Assembly: GCA_964589785.1 (NCBI GenBank)
Contig: CAZPUQ010000003.1
Location: 62,001 to 126,000, forward strand
Origin: JAGVSR01 sp964589785
GTDB taxonomy: Bacteria; Pseudomonadota; Alphaproteobacteria; Rhizobiales; Hyphomicrobiaceae
Direction: 5' to 3'
DNA: 64,000 nt
Of this stretch, positions 25,463 through 33,120 are shown piece by piece; position 1 is the first letter of the stretch, and each line of letters begins with the position of its first letter. A model generated the notes under the pieces. The model did not search any database. It was given only the letters and a program-made list of their open reading frames with translations, and was not told the origin of the DNA. A program made the translations under genes and the position numbers.

Positions 25463-27562
25463 TCAGCCGGCGATGCGGGAGAAATCGGCCACGTTCACGG
25501 TGGCGGCGCGGATCTCCGACAAGAGCCGCAGGCGATTGATGCGCTGCGCCGGATCCTTGTCGTTCACCGTCACGTTCTCGAAGAATGCATCGACGGGCGC
25601 GCGCAGCTCGGCCAGCGCGTTCATGGCCCCCTTGAAGTTCTCGACATTGATGGCCGCCACCGTGTCCTGCTTCACGCTTTCGATGGCGGCGGCGAGCGCC
25701 AGCTCCGCGTTGGCCGCAAGCAATTTCAGGTCGTAGGTGCCGGCGTAGCTCGTCTTGTCCTTCTTCTCCTCGATGGCGAGGATGTTGGAGGCGCGCTTGA
25801 CGCCGGCGAGCAGGGTAGCGCCGTCGTCGGTGGCGAGGAACGCGCCGAGCGCCTCCACCCGCTTGACGATCAGGGCCAGATCGTCCTGCCCCGGCAGGGC
25901 GAAGACGGCATCGATGAGGTCGTGGCGCGCGCCGCTCTCCTTCAAATGGACCTTGAGGCGGTCGGCGAAGAAGGCGAGGAGGTCTTCGGCCAACGCGTCG
26001 CGATCCTGGATTTTGCCCGCGGCATCAGGTCGGGCATAAAGATCGAAGCTTGCAGAGATCGCCGGATTGATGGCGAGCCGCAGATCGTTCTCCAGCACGA
26101 TGCGAATGACGCCGAGCGCGGCGCGGCGGAGCTGGAAGGGATCGCCCGATCCGGTCGGCTTCTCCCCGATCGACCAGAAGCCGACGAGCGTGTCGAGCTT
26201 GTCGGCGAGTGCCACCGCGATCGCGACGCTGTCGCCGTCCTCCTCCCTCGGCACCGTATCCGCGGGGCCCTTGGGCTTGTAATGCAGCTCGATGGCGCGC
26301 GCGATGGCGGCCTTGGTTCCGGCCTTCTCGGCGTAGTAGCGGCCCATGAGGCCCTGCAGCTCGGGGAACTCGCCGACCATGCCCGAGACCAGATCGGCCT
26401 TGGCGAGCTGGGCCGCGCGTCGCGCGTCCTGCGGGTCGGCATCGACCGCGCCGGCGATCTGGAATGCCAGCTCCTCGATGCGCTCGACCCGGTCCTTCTG
26501 GCTGCCGAGCTTCTCATGGAACGTGATGCCGGCAAGCTCGCTCGCCATCTCGTCGAGCGGCTTCTTCAGATCCTGCTCCCAGAAGAACTTGGCATCGGCG
26601 AGACGCGCGCGGATCACCTTCTCGTTGCCGGCGATGATATGGGCTCCGCCGTCGGTGGCTGTCAGGTTCGAGACGAGCAGGAAGCGGTTGGCCAGCGATC
26701 CGGTCTTGGGCGCGCGGAGCGAGAAGCACTTCTGATGCTGCCTCATCGATGTCGTCAGCACCTCGCCCGGCACTTCCAGGAATGCCTTGTCGAAGGTTCC
26801 CATGAGGACCACGGGCCACTCCGTCAGTCCGGCGTTCTCCGCGACGAGCCCCTCGTCCTCCACGAGCTCGAGCTTGGCCGCCTTCGCCGCCGACCGGGCC
26901 GCCTCGCCGATCGAGGCCATGCGCGCGGCGGGGTTGAGCATGACCTTGTGCGCTGTCAACTGCGTCACGTAATCGTCGAAGGATTTCACCTTGAACGGCG
27001 CGTTGCCGTGAAAGCGGTGGCCCCGCGTGGCGTTGCCGCTAGCGAGGCCGGCGATCTCGAACGGCACGACCTTGCCGTCGAGGAGGCAGATGACGGAATG
27101 CAGCGGGCGCACCCACTGGAACGCGCCGGCGCCCCACCGCATGGACTTCGGCCAGGGGAACCTCGTCATGACGGCCGGGACGACCTCGGCGATGATGTCG
27201 GCGGCCTTGCGGCCCGGCTTGTCGATGCGCGCGAGATAGTAGTCGCCCTTCTTTTCGTCCTTGACGATCTCCGCCTCGTCGAGAGCGGCGAGGCCGGCCG
27301 CCCTCAGGAAACCGGCGACGGCCTGCTCGGGCGCGCCCACGCGGGGGCCCTTGCGCTCCTCGCAGGTGGCGGGCGACTTCGCCGGCAGCCCGTCGACGAC
27401 GAGCGCGACGCGGCGTGGCGTTGAGAAGGCCCGCGCGGACGCAAAGGCAAGGCCTGCCGCCGTGAGGCCGTCCCCGACGAGGCGCTGCAGATCCTCGCCC
27501 GCGCGCGCCTGCATGCGCGCAGGAATTTCCTCGGAGAAGAGTTCGATCAGCAGTTCGGACAT
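25463..27562 (-). CDS. glyS: Glycyl-tRNA synthetase beta subunit
   Basis: GlyS is the tRNA-binding/editing-like subunit of the alpha2beta2 glycyl-tRNA synthetase; it charges tRNA-Gly only together with GlyQ. The 699-residue protein begins with the family start MSELLIELFSEEIPARMQ and has LTEWPVVLMGTFDKAFLEVP, TSMRQHQKCFSL, an HD-domain-like centre (FHEKLGSQKDRVERIEELA) and an anticodon-binding C-terminus. It follows a small membrane protein gene that is often found between glyQ and glyS in Rhizobiales, but glyQ itself is not upstream: the Mur gene is there. Confidence 0.97.
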   Translation of the reverse strand: MSELLIELFSEEIPARMQARAGEDLQRLVGDGLTAAGLAFASARAFSTPRRVALVVDGLPAKSPATCEERKGPRVGAPEQAVAGFLRAAGLAALDEAEIVKDEKKGDYYLARIDKPGRKAADIIAEVVPAVMTRFPWPKSMRWGAGAFQWVRPLHSVICLLDGKVVPFEIAGLASGNATRGHRFHGNAPFKVKSFDDYVTQLTAHKVMLNPAARMASIGEAARSAAKAAKLELVEDEGLVAENAGLTEWPVVLMGTFDKAFLEVPGEVLTTSMRQHQKCFSLRAPKTGSLANRFLLVSNLTATDGGAHIIAGNEKVIRARLADAKFFWEQDLKKPLDEMASELAGITFHEKLGSQKDRVERIEELAFQIAGAVDADPQDARRAAQLAKADLVSGMVGEFPELQGLMGRYYAEKAGTKAAIARAIELHYKPKGPADTVPREEDGDSVAIAVALADKLDTLVGFWSIGEKPTGSGDPFQLRRAALGVIRIVLENDLRLAINPAISASFDLYARPDAAGKIQDRDALAEDLLAFFADRLKVHLKESGARHDLIDAVFALPGQDDLALIVKRVEALGAFLATDDGATLLAGVKRASNILAIEEKKDKTSYAGTYDLKLLAANAELALAAAIESVKQDTVAAINVENFKGAMNALAELRAPVDAFFENVTVNDKDPAQRINRLRLLSEIRAATVNVADFSRIAG

Positions 27563-27659
27563 GAGCGTTCACGGTCTCCGGCAAGTCGCCCCGTCTCTTA
27601 GGCGAGGTCCAGAAACCGGGCAAGCTCCGCCTTCAAACGTTGCGGACCGCCGGGCCCGA

Positions 27660-27908
27660 TCAGGGCGTGGCGGGAGCCGGAGCGACGGGCGCGGGGCCGG
27701 CGTCCTTCTCGGCCGTCACCTGGCCGATCATGTCCAGGACCTGACGGCCGATGTCGTCGATGGCGCCCGTGTTGACCAGATACCCGATGCCGACGGCCGA
27801 CAGGGCCACATAGAACAGGAAGACCGCACCGTTGCGGCGCAGGAACAGAAGTCCGAACAGAAGCAGCGGAATGGCGAATGCCAGGATGCCGGCGATCGTG
27901 GGTGTCAT
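27660..27908 (-). CDS. Small membrane protein upstream of glyS
   Basis: An 82-residue protein with two hydrophobic segments (IAGILAFAIPLLLFGLLFL and VFLFYVALSAVGIGYLV) and a Pro/Ala-rich tail (GPAPVAPAPATP). I do not recognise a function. The start at ATG 27908 has a strong GGGGAGG ribosome binding site seven bases upstream. It shares the strand with glyS, 97 bases away, and such small membrane genes commonly sit in the glyQ-glyS region of Rhizobiales. Confidence 0.7.
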   Translation of the reverse strand: MTPTIAGILAFAIPLLLFGLLFLRRNGAVFLFYVALSAVGIGYLVNTGAIDDIGRQVLDMIGQVTAEKDAGPAPVAPAPATP

Positions 27909-28046
27909 GATGGTCCTCCCCTCAGGCCCGCGTGTTGGTTTTTCTCGCGTGCGCCTCCCTCGTCCTTGTAGCGGCTTTGTCGGCTCCGGCAAAGAGCGCT
28001 GTGGCCACGCGTCAAGGCCGAACCGAAGGGCGGCCGCAGGGCGGAG

Positions 28047-28496
28047 CTAGCGGCCCTTGCGCTCCCCGGCCGCCTTCCGGCCCGGCAGCGGCCGGGCATA
28101 GAGCTCGAGGCGATGCCCGGTCAGCTCATAGCCGAGGCGGCGGGCGATTTCGGCCTGCAGCCGCTCGATGGCATCGGAGCGGAACTCGATGACGTTGCCC
28201 GTCGTGATGTCGATCAGGTGATCATGGTGCCGGCCCGTGGCCGGCTCGATGCGCGTGCGGCCGCCGTCGAAGGTGTGGCTTTCGATGAGACCGATGTCGG
28301 CGAACATCTTGAGCGTGCGGTAGACGGTGGAGAGGGCGATGCGGGGGTCGATAGCGGCCGCGCGCCGGTGGATCTCGATCACGTCCGGATGGTCGTGCGC
28401 GGCGGCGATGACGTCGGCGATCACGCGGCGCTGGCCGGTCAGACGGAGCCCGCGGGTGCGGCAGAGGTCGGCGAGATCGGTGCGTGCAAGGGGCAT
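28047..28496 (-). CDS. mur: Fur-family metal regulator, probably Mur
   Basis: A 149-residue Fur family repressor: winged helix with GLRLTGQRRVIADVIAAAHDHPD and ALSTVYRTLKMFADIGLIESH, then the metal-binding region GRHHDHLIDITTGNVIEFRS. Because it is divergent from mntH and separated from it by a palindromic operator, it is most likely Mur, the manganese-uptake regulator that replaces MntR in alphaproteobacteria. Assignment to Mur over Fur or Irr rests on this context. The start ATG 28496 gives the standard N-terminus. Confidence 0.88.
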   Translation of the reverse strand: MPLARTDLADLCRTRGLRLTGQRRVIADVIAAAHDHPDVIEIHRRAAAIDPRIALSTVYRTLKMFADIGLIESHTFDGGRTRIEPATGRHHDHLIDITTGNVIEFRSDAIERLQAEIARRLGYELTGHRLELYARPLPGRKAAGERKGR

Positions 28497-28532
28497 GTCC
28501 TGGTCCTTGGCGTCGCGGGCGCCGAAAAAGGG

Positions 28533-28562
28533 TTGACCGCCTTCCGGCGCTGGTCGTATTTT
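28533..28562 (+). promoter_or_regulatory. Sigma-70-like promoter of mntH
   Basis: TTGACC at 28533-28538 and TATTTT at 28557-28562 are spaced by 18 bases. Initiation would fall about seven bases further, inside the palindrome at 28568-28588, so repressor binding there would block the promoter. Confidence 0.6.
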
Positions 28563-28567
28563 ATCGC

Positions 28568-28588
28568 TATTGCGAAGCATTTGCAATA
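28568..28588. promoter_or_regulatory. Mur-box-like palindrome at mntH start site
   Basis: TATTGC (28568-28573) and GCAATA (28583-28588) are exact inverted arms around a nine-base centre that includes CATTTGC. Known Mur-responsive sequences in Rhizobium, Bradyrhizobium and Brucella are AT-rich TTGCAA/TGCAAAT palindromes, which this resembles. It sits between mur and mntH, right after the mntH -10 element. Confidence 0.65.
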
Positions 28589-28635
28589 AGGGATGGTCCT
28601 TGCCAACGGAGCCGGACCGGGGAAGCGGACAGCAC

Positions 28636-30015
28636 ATGACAGCGGCGCAAAGCACCACAGCGGCCGAGGGCACCGGGCCCGCGTTGCCGGAGAACGATGC
28701 CGTCGCGTGGCGGCGGGAGCGGGGAGACCCCTCGCTGCTCGATGTCTTCCGCTCGATTCGCATCGCATCGCACACCTCCGGTTGGCGCAAGTTCCTGGCC
28801 TTTGTCGGTCCCGGCTATCTGGTCGCCGTCGGCTACATGGACCCGGGCAACTGGGCGACCTCGCTCGCGGGCGGTGCGCAGTTCGGCTACACGCTGCTCG
28901 CCGTCGCGCTCGTGTCCAACATCATGGCGATCATCCTGCAGTCGCTCTGCGCGCGGCTCGCCATCGCGTCGGGCCGGGACCTGGCGCAGGCCTGCCGCGA
29001 CGGGTTCCCGCGCTGGGTGGCGTGGCCCCTCTGGCTTCTGGCCGAGCTCGCGATCTGCGCCACCGACCTTGCCGAGGTGATCGGCACGGCCATCGGCCTG
29101 CACCTCCTGTTCGGCATCCCGCTCGAGCTCGGCGTCATCATCACCGCCTTCGACGTCTTCCTGATCCTGTGGCTGCAGAGCCGCGGGTTCCGAAAAGTCG
29201 AGGCGTTCATCATTGCCCTTCTCGGCGTCATCGCCGTCTGCTTTGCGATCCAGATCGCGCTCGCAGATCCAGATTGGGGCCAAGTGATGCGCGGCTTCGT
29301 GCCCACGAGCGAGATCGTCTCGAATCCCAACATGCTCTATCTGGCGCTCGGCATCATCGGCGCCACGGTCATGCCGCACAATCTCTACCTGCATTCCGGC
29401 ATCGTGCAGACGCGCGCCTACGGGACGTCGGTGCCCGAGCGGCGCGAAGCCTTGAAGTACGCCACGCTGGATTCGACGGTCGCGCTGATGTTCGCGCTGA
29501 CCATCAACGCCTCGATCCTCATTCTTGCGGCCGCGACGTTTCACGTCGGCGGGCAGACGGACGTGTCCGAGCTCGGCCGCGCGCATGAGCTGCTCGAGCC
29601 GCTGCTCGGCGCGTCCATCGCCCCCTCGCTGTTCGCGATCGCTCTGTTGTGCTGCGGCCTCAACTCCACCGTGACGGCGACGATGGCCGGCCAGATCGTG
29701 ATGGAGGGCTTCATCGACATCCGGCTCGCGGCCTGGCTGCGGCGCCTCGTGACCCGGCTCGTCGCCATCGTGCCGGCCGTCGCGGTGATCCTGATCTACG
29801 GCGAAGGCTACGCCGGCAAGCTTCTCATCCTGTCGCAGGTCGTGCTGAGCTTCCAGCTTCCCTTCGCGGTGATCCCGCTCGTGCTCTTCACCGCGTCGCG
29901 GACCAAGATGGGAGAGCTCGTCGCACCGCGCTGGCTGACGCTGGTCGCCGCCGTGATCGCGCTCGTGATCGTCGTCCTCAACGTCAAGCTGCTGGTGGAC
30001 GTCTTCAGCGCCTGA
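28636..30015 (+). CDS. mntH: NRAMP-type Mn(II)/divalent metal transporter
   Basis: A proton-coupled manganese importer of the inner membrane. The 459-residue polytopic protein has the NRAMP metal-binding motifs DPGNW in VGYMDPGNWATSL (helix 1) and MPHN in GATVMPHNLYLHSGIV (helix 6). I chose ATG 28636; the frame is open upstream through the operator but that part lies 5' of the predicted transcription start. Expression is likely repressed by the divergent Mur protein when Mn is sufficient. Confidence 0.97.
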   Translation: MTAAQSTTAAEGTGPALPENDAVAWRRERGDPSLLDVFRSIRIASHTSGWRKFLAFVGPGYLVAVGYMDPGNWATSLAGGAQFGYTLLAVALVSNIMAIILQSLCARLAIASGRDLAQACRDGFPRWVAWPLWLLAELAICATDLAEVIGTAIGLHLLFGIPLELGVIITAFDVFLILWLQSRGFRKVEAFIIALLGVIAVCFAIQIALADPDWGQVMRGFVPTSEIVSNPNMLYLALGIIGATVMPHNLYLHSGIVQTRAYGTSVPERREALKYATLDSTVALMFALTINASILILAAATFHVGGQTDVSELGRAHELLEPLLGASIAPSLFAIALLCCGLNSTVTATMAGQIVMEGFIDIRLAAWLRRLVTRLVAIVPAVAVILIYGEGYAGKLLILSQVVLSFQLPFAVIPLVLFTASRTKMGELVAPRWLTLVAAVIALVIVVLNVKLLVDVFSA

Positions 30016-30036
30016 TGGCCGCCTGTTTCCGGTGCG

Positions 30037-30867
30037 TCACCGCGTGGGTGCGGGGGCTGAAGCGGGGCGCGCAGGACGCTCCGGGATCGATCCCGTGGTC
30101 ACATCAGCACCCTCGGACACTGTTCCGACCCGGGCAAGCCCCGTCTGGCGGTCGATGATGCCGAACCACTTGTCCTCAGGCAGCATGCGCTCGTTGAGGC
30201 CAACCCACAAATCGCGCGAGGACATGCCGTCCATGAAGGTCTTGGTCGGCGGCGTCACGCTCAAGACCGCGACCGTGGCCGCGAGCATCCCGAGCGAGGC
30301 ATAAGGGTAGCGCCGGTCGAACAGCTTCAGCGCCGTGCCGAAGGACGATTTCACGCGCGTGTCCATCACGTCGACGGAATAGAGCTCGTCGAGCACGAGA
30401 TGAGTGATGTAGCCGATGAACAGGAACGCAGCGGCGAGCCAGGCCACGCCCTCATGGCGGCCGAGCACGTAGTGAAAGACGATCGCGGTTGCACCGGCGG
30501 AAAAGACCGCTGCCAGGATCGAGTGCCAGATCCCGCGATGGACCGACAGGTTGTGGAAGGCTGCGTGCAGCCCGTAGCGGACGACGACGAGCGTGCCGAG
30601 CCAGATGATCCACAACTCCGCGATGGAGTATCTGAGCGCAAAGGAGAAGAGGACTGCGAACGAGAAGAAGATCGCAAGGCCAGAGAACATGGCCCGGCTC
30701 GGACGGGAATCCTTGAGATCGATGTCGGGGAGCACGGAGCCGAGAACGCCCGCCATCGTGATGCCGATGAGGTTCTCGGGCGCCACCACGTCGGCGGCGA
30801 GCGTCAGCGTCGCCAGTGCCCCGGAGACGACCGTGCCCACGCCGATATGAGTCGTGAAGTTGGCCAT
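30037..30867 (-). CDS. YdjM/DUF457-type membrane-bound metal-dependent hydrolase
   Basis: A 276-residue inner-membrane protein of the YdjM (DUF457) family. Conserved His/Asp motifs are spread over the helices: FTTHIGVG near the N-terminus, GSVLPDIDLKDS, SVHRGIWHSILA and YITHLVLDELYSVDVMDTR. They could bind a metal for hydrolysis, by analogy with phospholipase-C-like folds; the substrate is unknown. The C-terminus is a Pro/Ala-rich tail. It converges on mntH and is divergent from the CDF gene. Confidence 0.85.
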   Translation of the reverse strand: MANFTTHIGVGTVVSGALATLTLAADVVAPENLIGITMAGVLGSVLPDIDLKDSRPSRAMFSGLAIFFSFAVLFSFALRYSIAELWIIWLGTLVVVRYGLHAAFHNLSVHRGIWHSILAAVFSAGATAIVFHYVLGRHEGVAWLAAAFLFIGYITHLVLDELYSVDVMDTRVKSSFGTALKLFDRRYPYASLGMLAATVAVLSVTPPTKTFMDGMSSRDLWVGLNERMLPEDKWFGIIDRQTGLARVGTVSEGADVTTGSIPERPARPASAPAPTR

Positions 30868-31033
30868 GGTCCCCTCCCCCGGTCGAATCCTGTCCAGTCA
30901 CCAGATTCGGCCGGCCCCTGCGAGGTGCACGGCCGCCAGGAATGTGGAAAAACCGGGGGGCAGAATGGACTTGGCGAAACGGCCCGGGCGTGTCACAGGC
31001 ACGTCGACGGCTCCCGGCGGCTGAGAGCGAAGC

Positions 31034-31963
31034 ATGAGCGGCGCGCACGACCACGCACATCACAACGGCCTCGTCGAGCGCACGGCATGGGCGACGATTG
31101 CGGTCGCGATCCTCGTCACGGGGCTCAAGTACTGGGCCTACTGGACGACGGACAGCGCGGCGCTCTACTCGGACGCGCTCGAGAGCATCGTGAACGTGGT
31201 GACGGGCGTCGTGGCGCTCGTCGCCATCCGGGTCAGCGCCATGCCGCCCGACCGCAAGCACCCCTTTGGCCATCACAAGGCGGAGTTCTTCTCCGCCGTG
31301 CTCGAAGGTGCGCTGATCGTGCTCGCGGCGTTCCTGATCTTCCAGGAGGCTTACGACGCCTGGCGCCAGCCGCGCACGCTGACGGAGCCCGCGACCGGCC
31401 TCGCCATCAACGGCGCGGCGGCGGCGATCAACGCGGCCTGGGCCGGCTTTCTCATTGCGCGGGGCAGGGCCTGGAAATCTCCCGCTCTTTCGGCCGGCGG
31501 CTGGCACATCCTGACCGATGTGATGACGTCCGTCGGCGTGCTGGCGGGCCTCCTCCTGGCACTGTGGACGGGCATCTTCCAGATTGACCCGCTGCTCGCC
31601 GCGCTCGTTGGCGCCAACATCCTGTGGGTGGGCTACCACATCATTATGCGGTCGATGAGCTCGCTTCTCGACGAGGCGGCGAGTCCCGAGGACCAGGCCG
31701 AGATCCGCGCCGCGATCCGAGAGAGCGGATCAGGGGCCATCCAGGCCCACGACATCCGCACCCGGCATGCCGGCCGCGTCACGTTCATCGAGTTCCACCT
31801 CGTGGTGCCGGGCGAGATGAGCGTGCTCGAATCGCACGAGATCTGCGACCGCATCGAAGCGTCCGTCAAAACGCGCATTCCGGGCTCGCAGATCGTCATT
31901 CACGTCGAGCCCGATTACAAGGCCAAGTCCGCCGGCGCGGTCGCGGTCGTGCCGCCGCAATGA
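31034..31963 (+). CDS. Cation diffusion facilitator (CDF) efflux protein
   Basis: A 309-residue CDF exporter: six helices and a C-terminal cytoplasmic domain (TRHAGRVTFIEFHLVVPGEMSV ... VIHVEPDYKAK). The N-terminus is His-rich (MSGAHDHAHHNG). The helix 5 metal site has the normal HxxxD (GGWHILTDVMTS), but the helix 2 site reads SDALESIVN, giving Glu and Asn where zinc or iron CDFs have His/Asp and Asp. Metal specificity is therefore unclear. It may counterbalance MntH and FetAB-type functions in metal homeostasis. Confidence 0.93.
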   Translation: MSGAHDHAHHNGLVERTAWATIAVAILVTGLKYWAYWTTDSAALYSDALESIVNVVTGVVALVAIRVSAMPPDRKHPFGHHKAEFFSAVLEGALIVLAAFLIFQEAYDAWRQPRTLTEPATGLAINGAAAAINAAWAGFLIARGRAWKSPALSAGGWHILTDVMTSVGVLAGLLLALWTGIFQIDPLLAALVGANILWVGYHIIMRSMSSLLDEAASPEDQAEIRAAIRESGSGAIQAHDIRTRHAGRVTFIEFHLVVPGEMSVLESHEICDRIEASVKTRIPGSQIVIHVEPDYKAKSAGAVAVVPPQ

Positions 31964-32077
31964 GATCCGCGCACTGAATTTTCTTCACTGTTCCCTACGA
32001 TACAGCCCCGTAATCAAAGCCGGACTATGGTATGAAATTGATCGCCGGGTCAGGAAGCCGATTTCAGTCCAGTGTGC

Positions 32078-32102
32078 CGCCGGCCGCCCAAGCCGGCCGG
32101 CG
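32078..32102. repeat. 8-bp hairpin upstream of the FecR-domain gene
   Basis: CGCCGGCC (32078-32085) and GGCCGGCG (32095-32102) form a perfect stem with a nine-base loop, 21 bases before the FecR-domain ATG. It could end transcription of the CDF gene or shape the leader of the FecR-domain mRNA. Confidence 0.45.
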
Positions 32103-32123
32103 TGCGTTTCAAAGGGTGTTCCC

Positions 32124-33104
32124 ATGCGCCGTCTGGCCGCCGCCGTCGTTGCGACGCTTTCTGCGTCAGGTCTTTCGATTAGTCTGAGCTTTGCCGCCGA
32201 CGAACCGATCGGCGCGACGCTTTCCGTCATCAATGTGGTGACCGCCGAGTACAACCGCGATACCCGCACGCTCGCCACCGGCGACGACGTGCGCCAGAAC
32301 GAGCTCATCGACGTCAGCAAGGACGCCTCGACCGAGCTCAAGCTCAACGACGACACGAAGCTCGCGCTCGGTCCCGGAGCCAAGCTCCTGCTCGACAAGT
32401 TCGTCTACGATCCCGACAAGGCGACGGGCGACATCGGCGTCGAGCTCGTCGAAGGCGCCTTCCGGTTCATGACGGGGCTCGCCAAGAAGCCGAGCTACGT
32501 CGTCAAGGTGCCGCGTGCGTCCATCACGGTGCGCGGCACCATCTTCGATACATTCGTGGAGCCCGACCAGTCGAGCTGGCTCCTGCTGCATGAAGGCGCG
32601 GTGCGGGTGTGCAACGAGCGCGGGCAGTGCCGCGATCTGGACGAGCCGGGCAAGCTCATCCGCATCACCGGCGGCGGCGACGTCGGGCCGCCCGCCAACT
32701 GGGCCAAGATGGAGAAGGGCGATTTGCCGTTCGACAAGGCGTTTCCTTTCGTCGGCAAGCCGCCATCGATCGATCCGGCCCCGGTGTTCACCCGCGACCA
32801 GGTGATCAAGCTCGGCGCCATCGAGGACGACGCCAAGCCGCCGCGCAAGGTCAAGAAGGACAGGACCAAGACAGAGAAGACCAAGACGGATAAGGCCGAG
32901 CAGAAGCCGGCGAAGAAGAAGCCGACGCGGACGGCGACGCCGACGAAGAAGCCAGCCAAGTCCCGCAACGCCTCCAACGACAAGGCCGGCAAGGAGGCGC
33001 TGGGCCTTGCCATCGGTATCGGCGTCGGGATCGGTCTCGGCAAGATCGGAAGCGGCGGCGGCGGTGGCAAGCACCGGACCCCCAACATCAACTCGCGCCG
33101 CTGA
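32124..33104 (+). CDS. Exported FecR-domain protein
   Basis: The 326-residue protein has a signal peptide (AAAVVATLSASGLSISLSFA) and a FecR/LysM-like beta domain: VRQNELIDVSKDASTELKLNDDTKLALGPGAKLLLD, then VVKVPRASITVRGTIFDTFVE. A Lys/Thr-rich linker (RKVKKDRTKTEKTKTDKAEQ) and a Gly-rich C-terminal helix (LGLAIGIGVGIGLGKIG) follow. In alphaproteobacteria such FecR proteins are often encoded beside CHASE2-adenylate cyclases, as here, and may supply the signal; that link is genomic rather than proven. Confidence 0.88.
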   Translation: MRRLAAAVVATLSASGLSISLSFAADEPIGATLSVINVVTAEYNRDTRTLATGDDVRQNELIDVSKDASTELKLNDDTKLALGPGAKLLLDKFVYDPDKATGDIGVELVEGAFRFMTGLAKKPSYVVKVPRASITVRGTIFDTFVEPDQSSWLLLHEGAVRVCNERGQCRDLDEPGKLIRITGGGDVGPPANWAKMEKGDLPFDKAFPFVGKPPSIDPAPVFTRDQVIKLGAIEDDAKPPRKVKKDRTKTEKTKTDKAEQKPAKKKPTRTATPTKKPAKSRNASNDKAGKEALGLAIGIGVGIGLGKIGSGGGGGKHRTPNINSRR

Positions 33105-33120
33105 GGCGCGAAACAGGACT

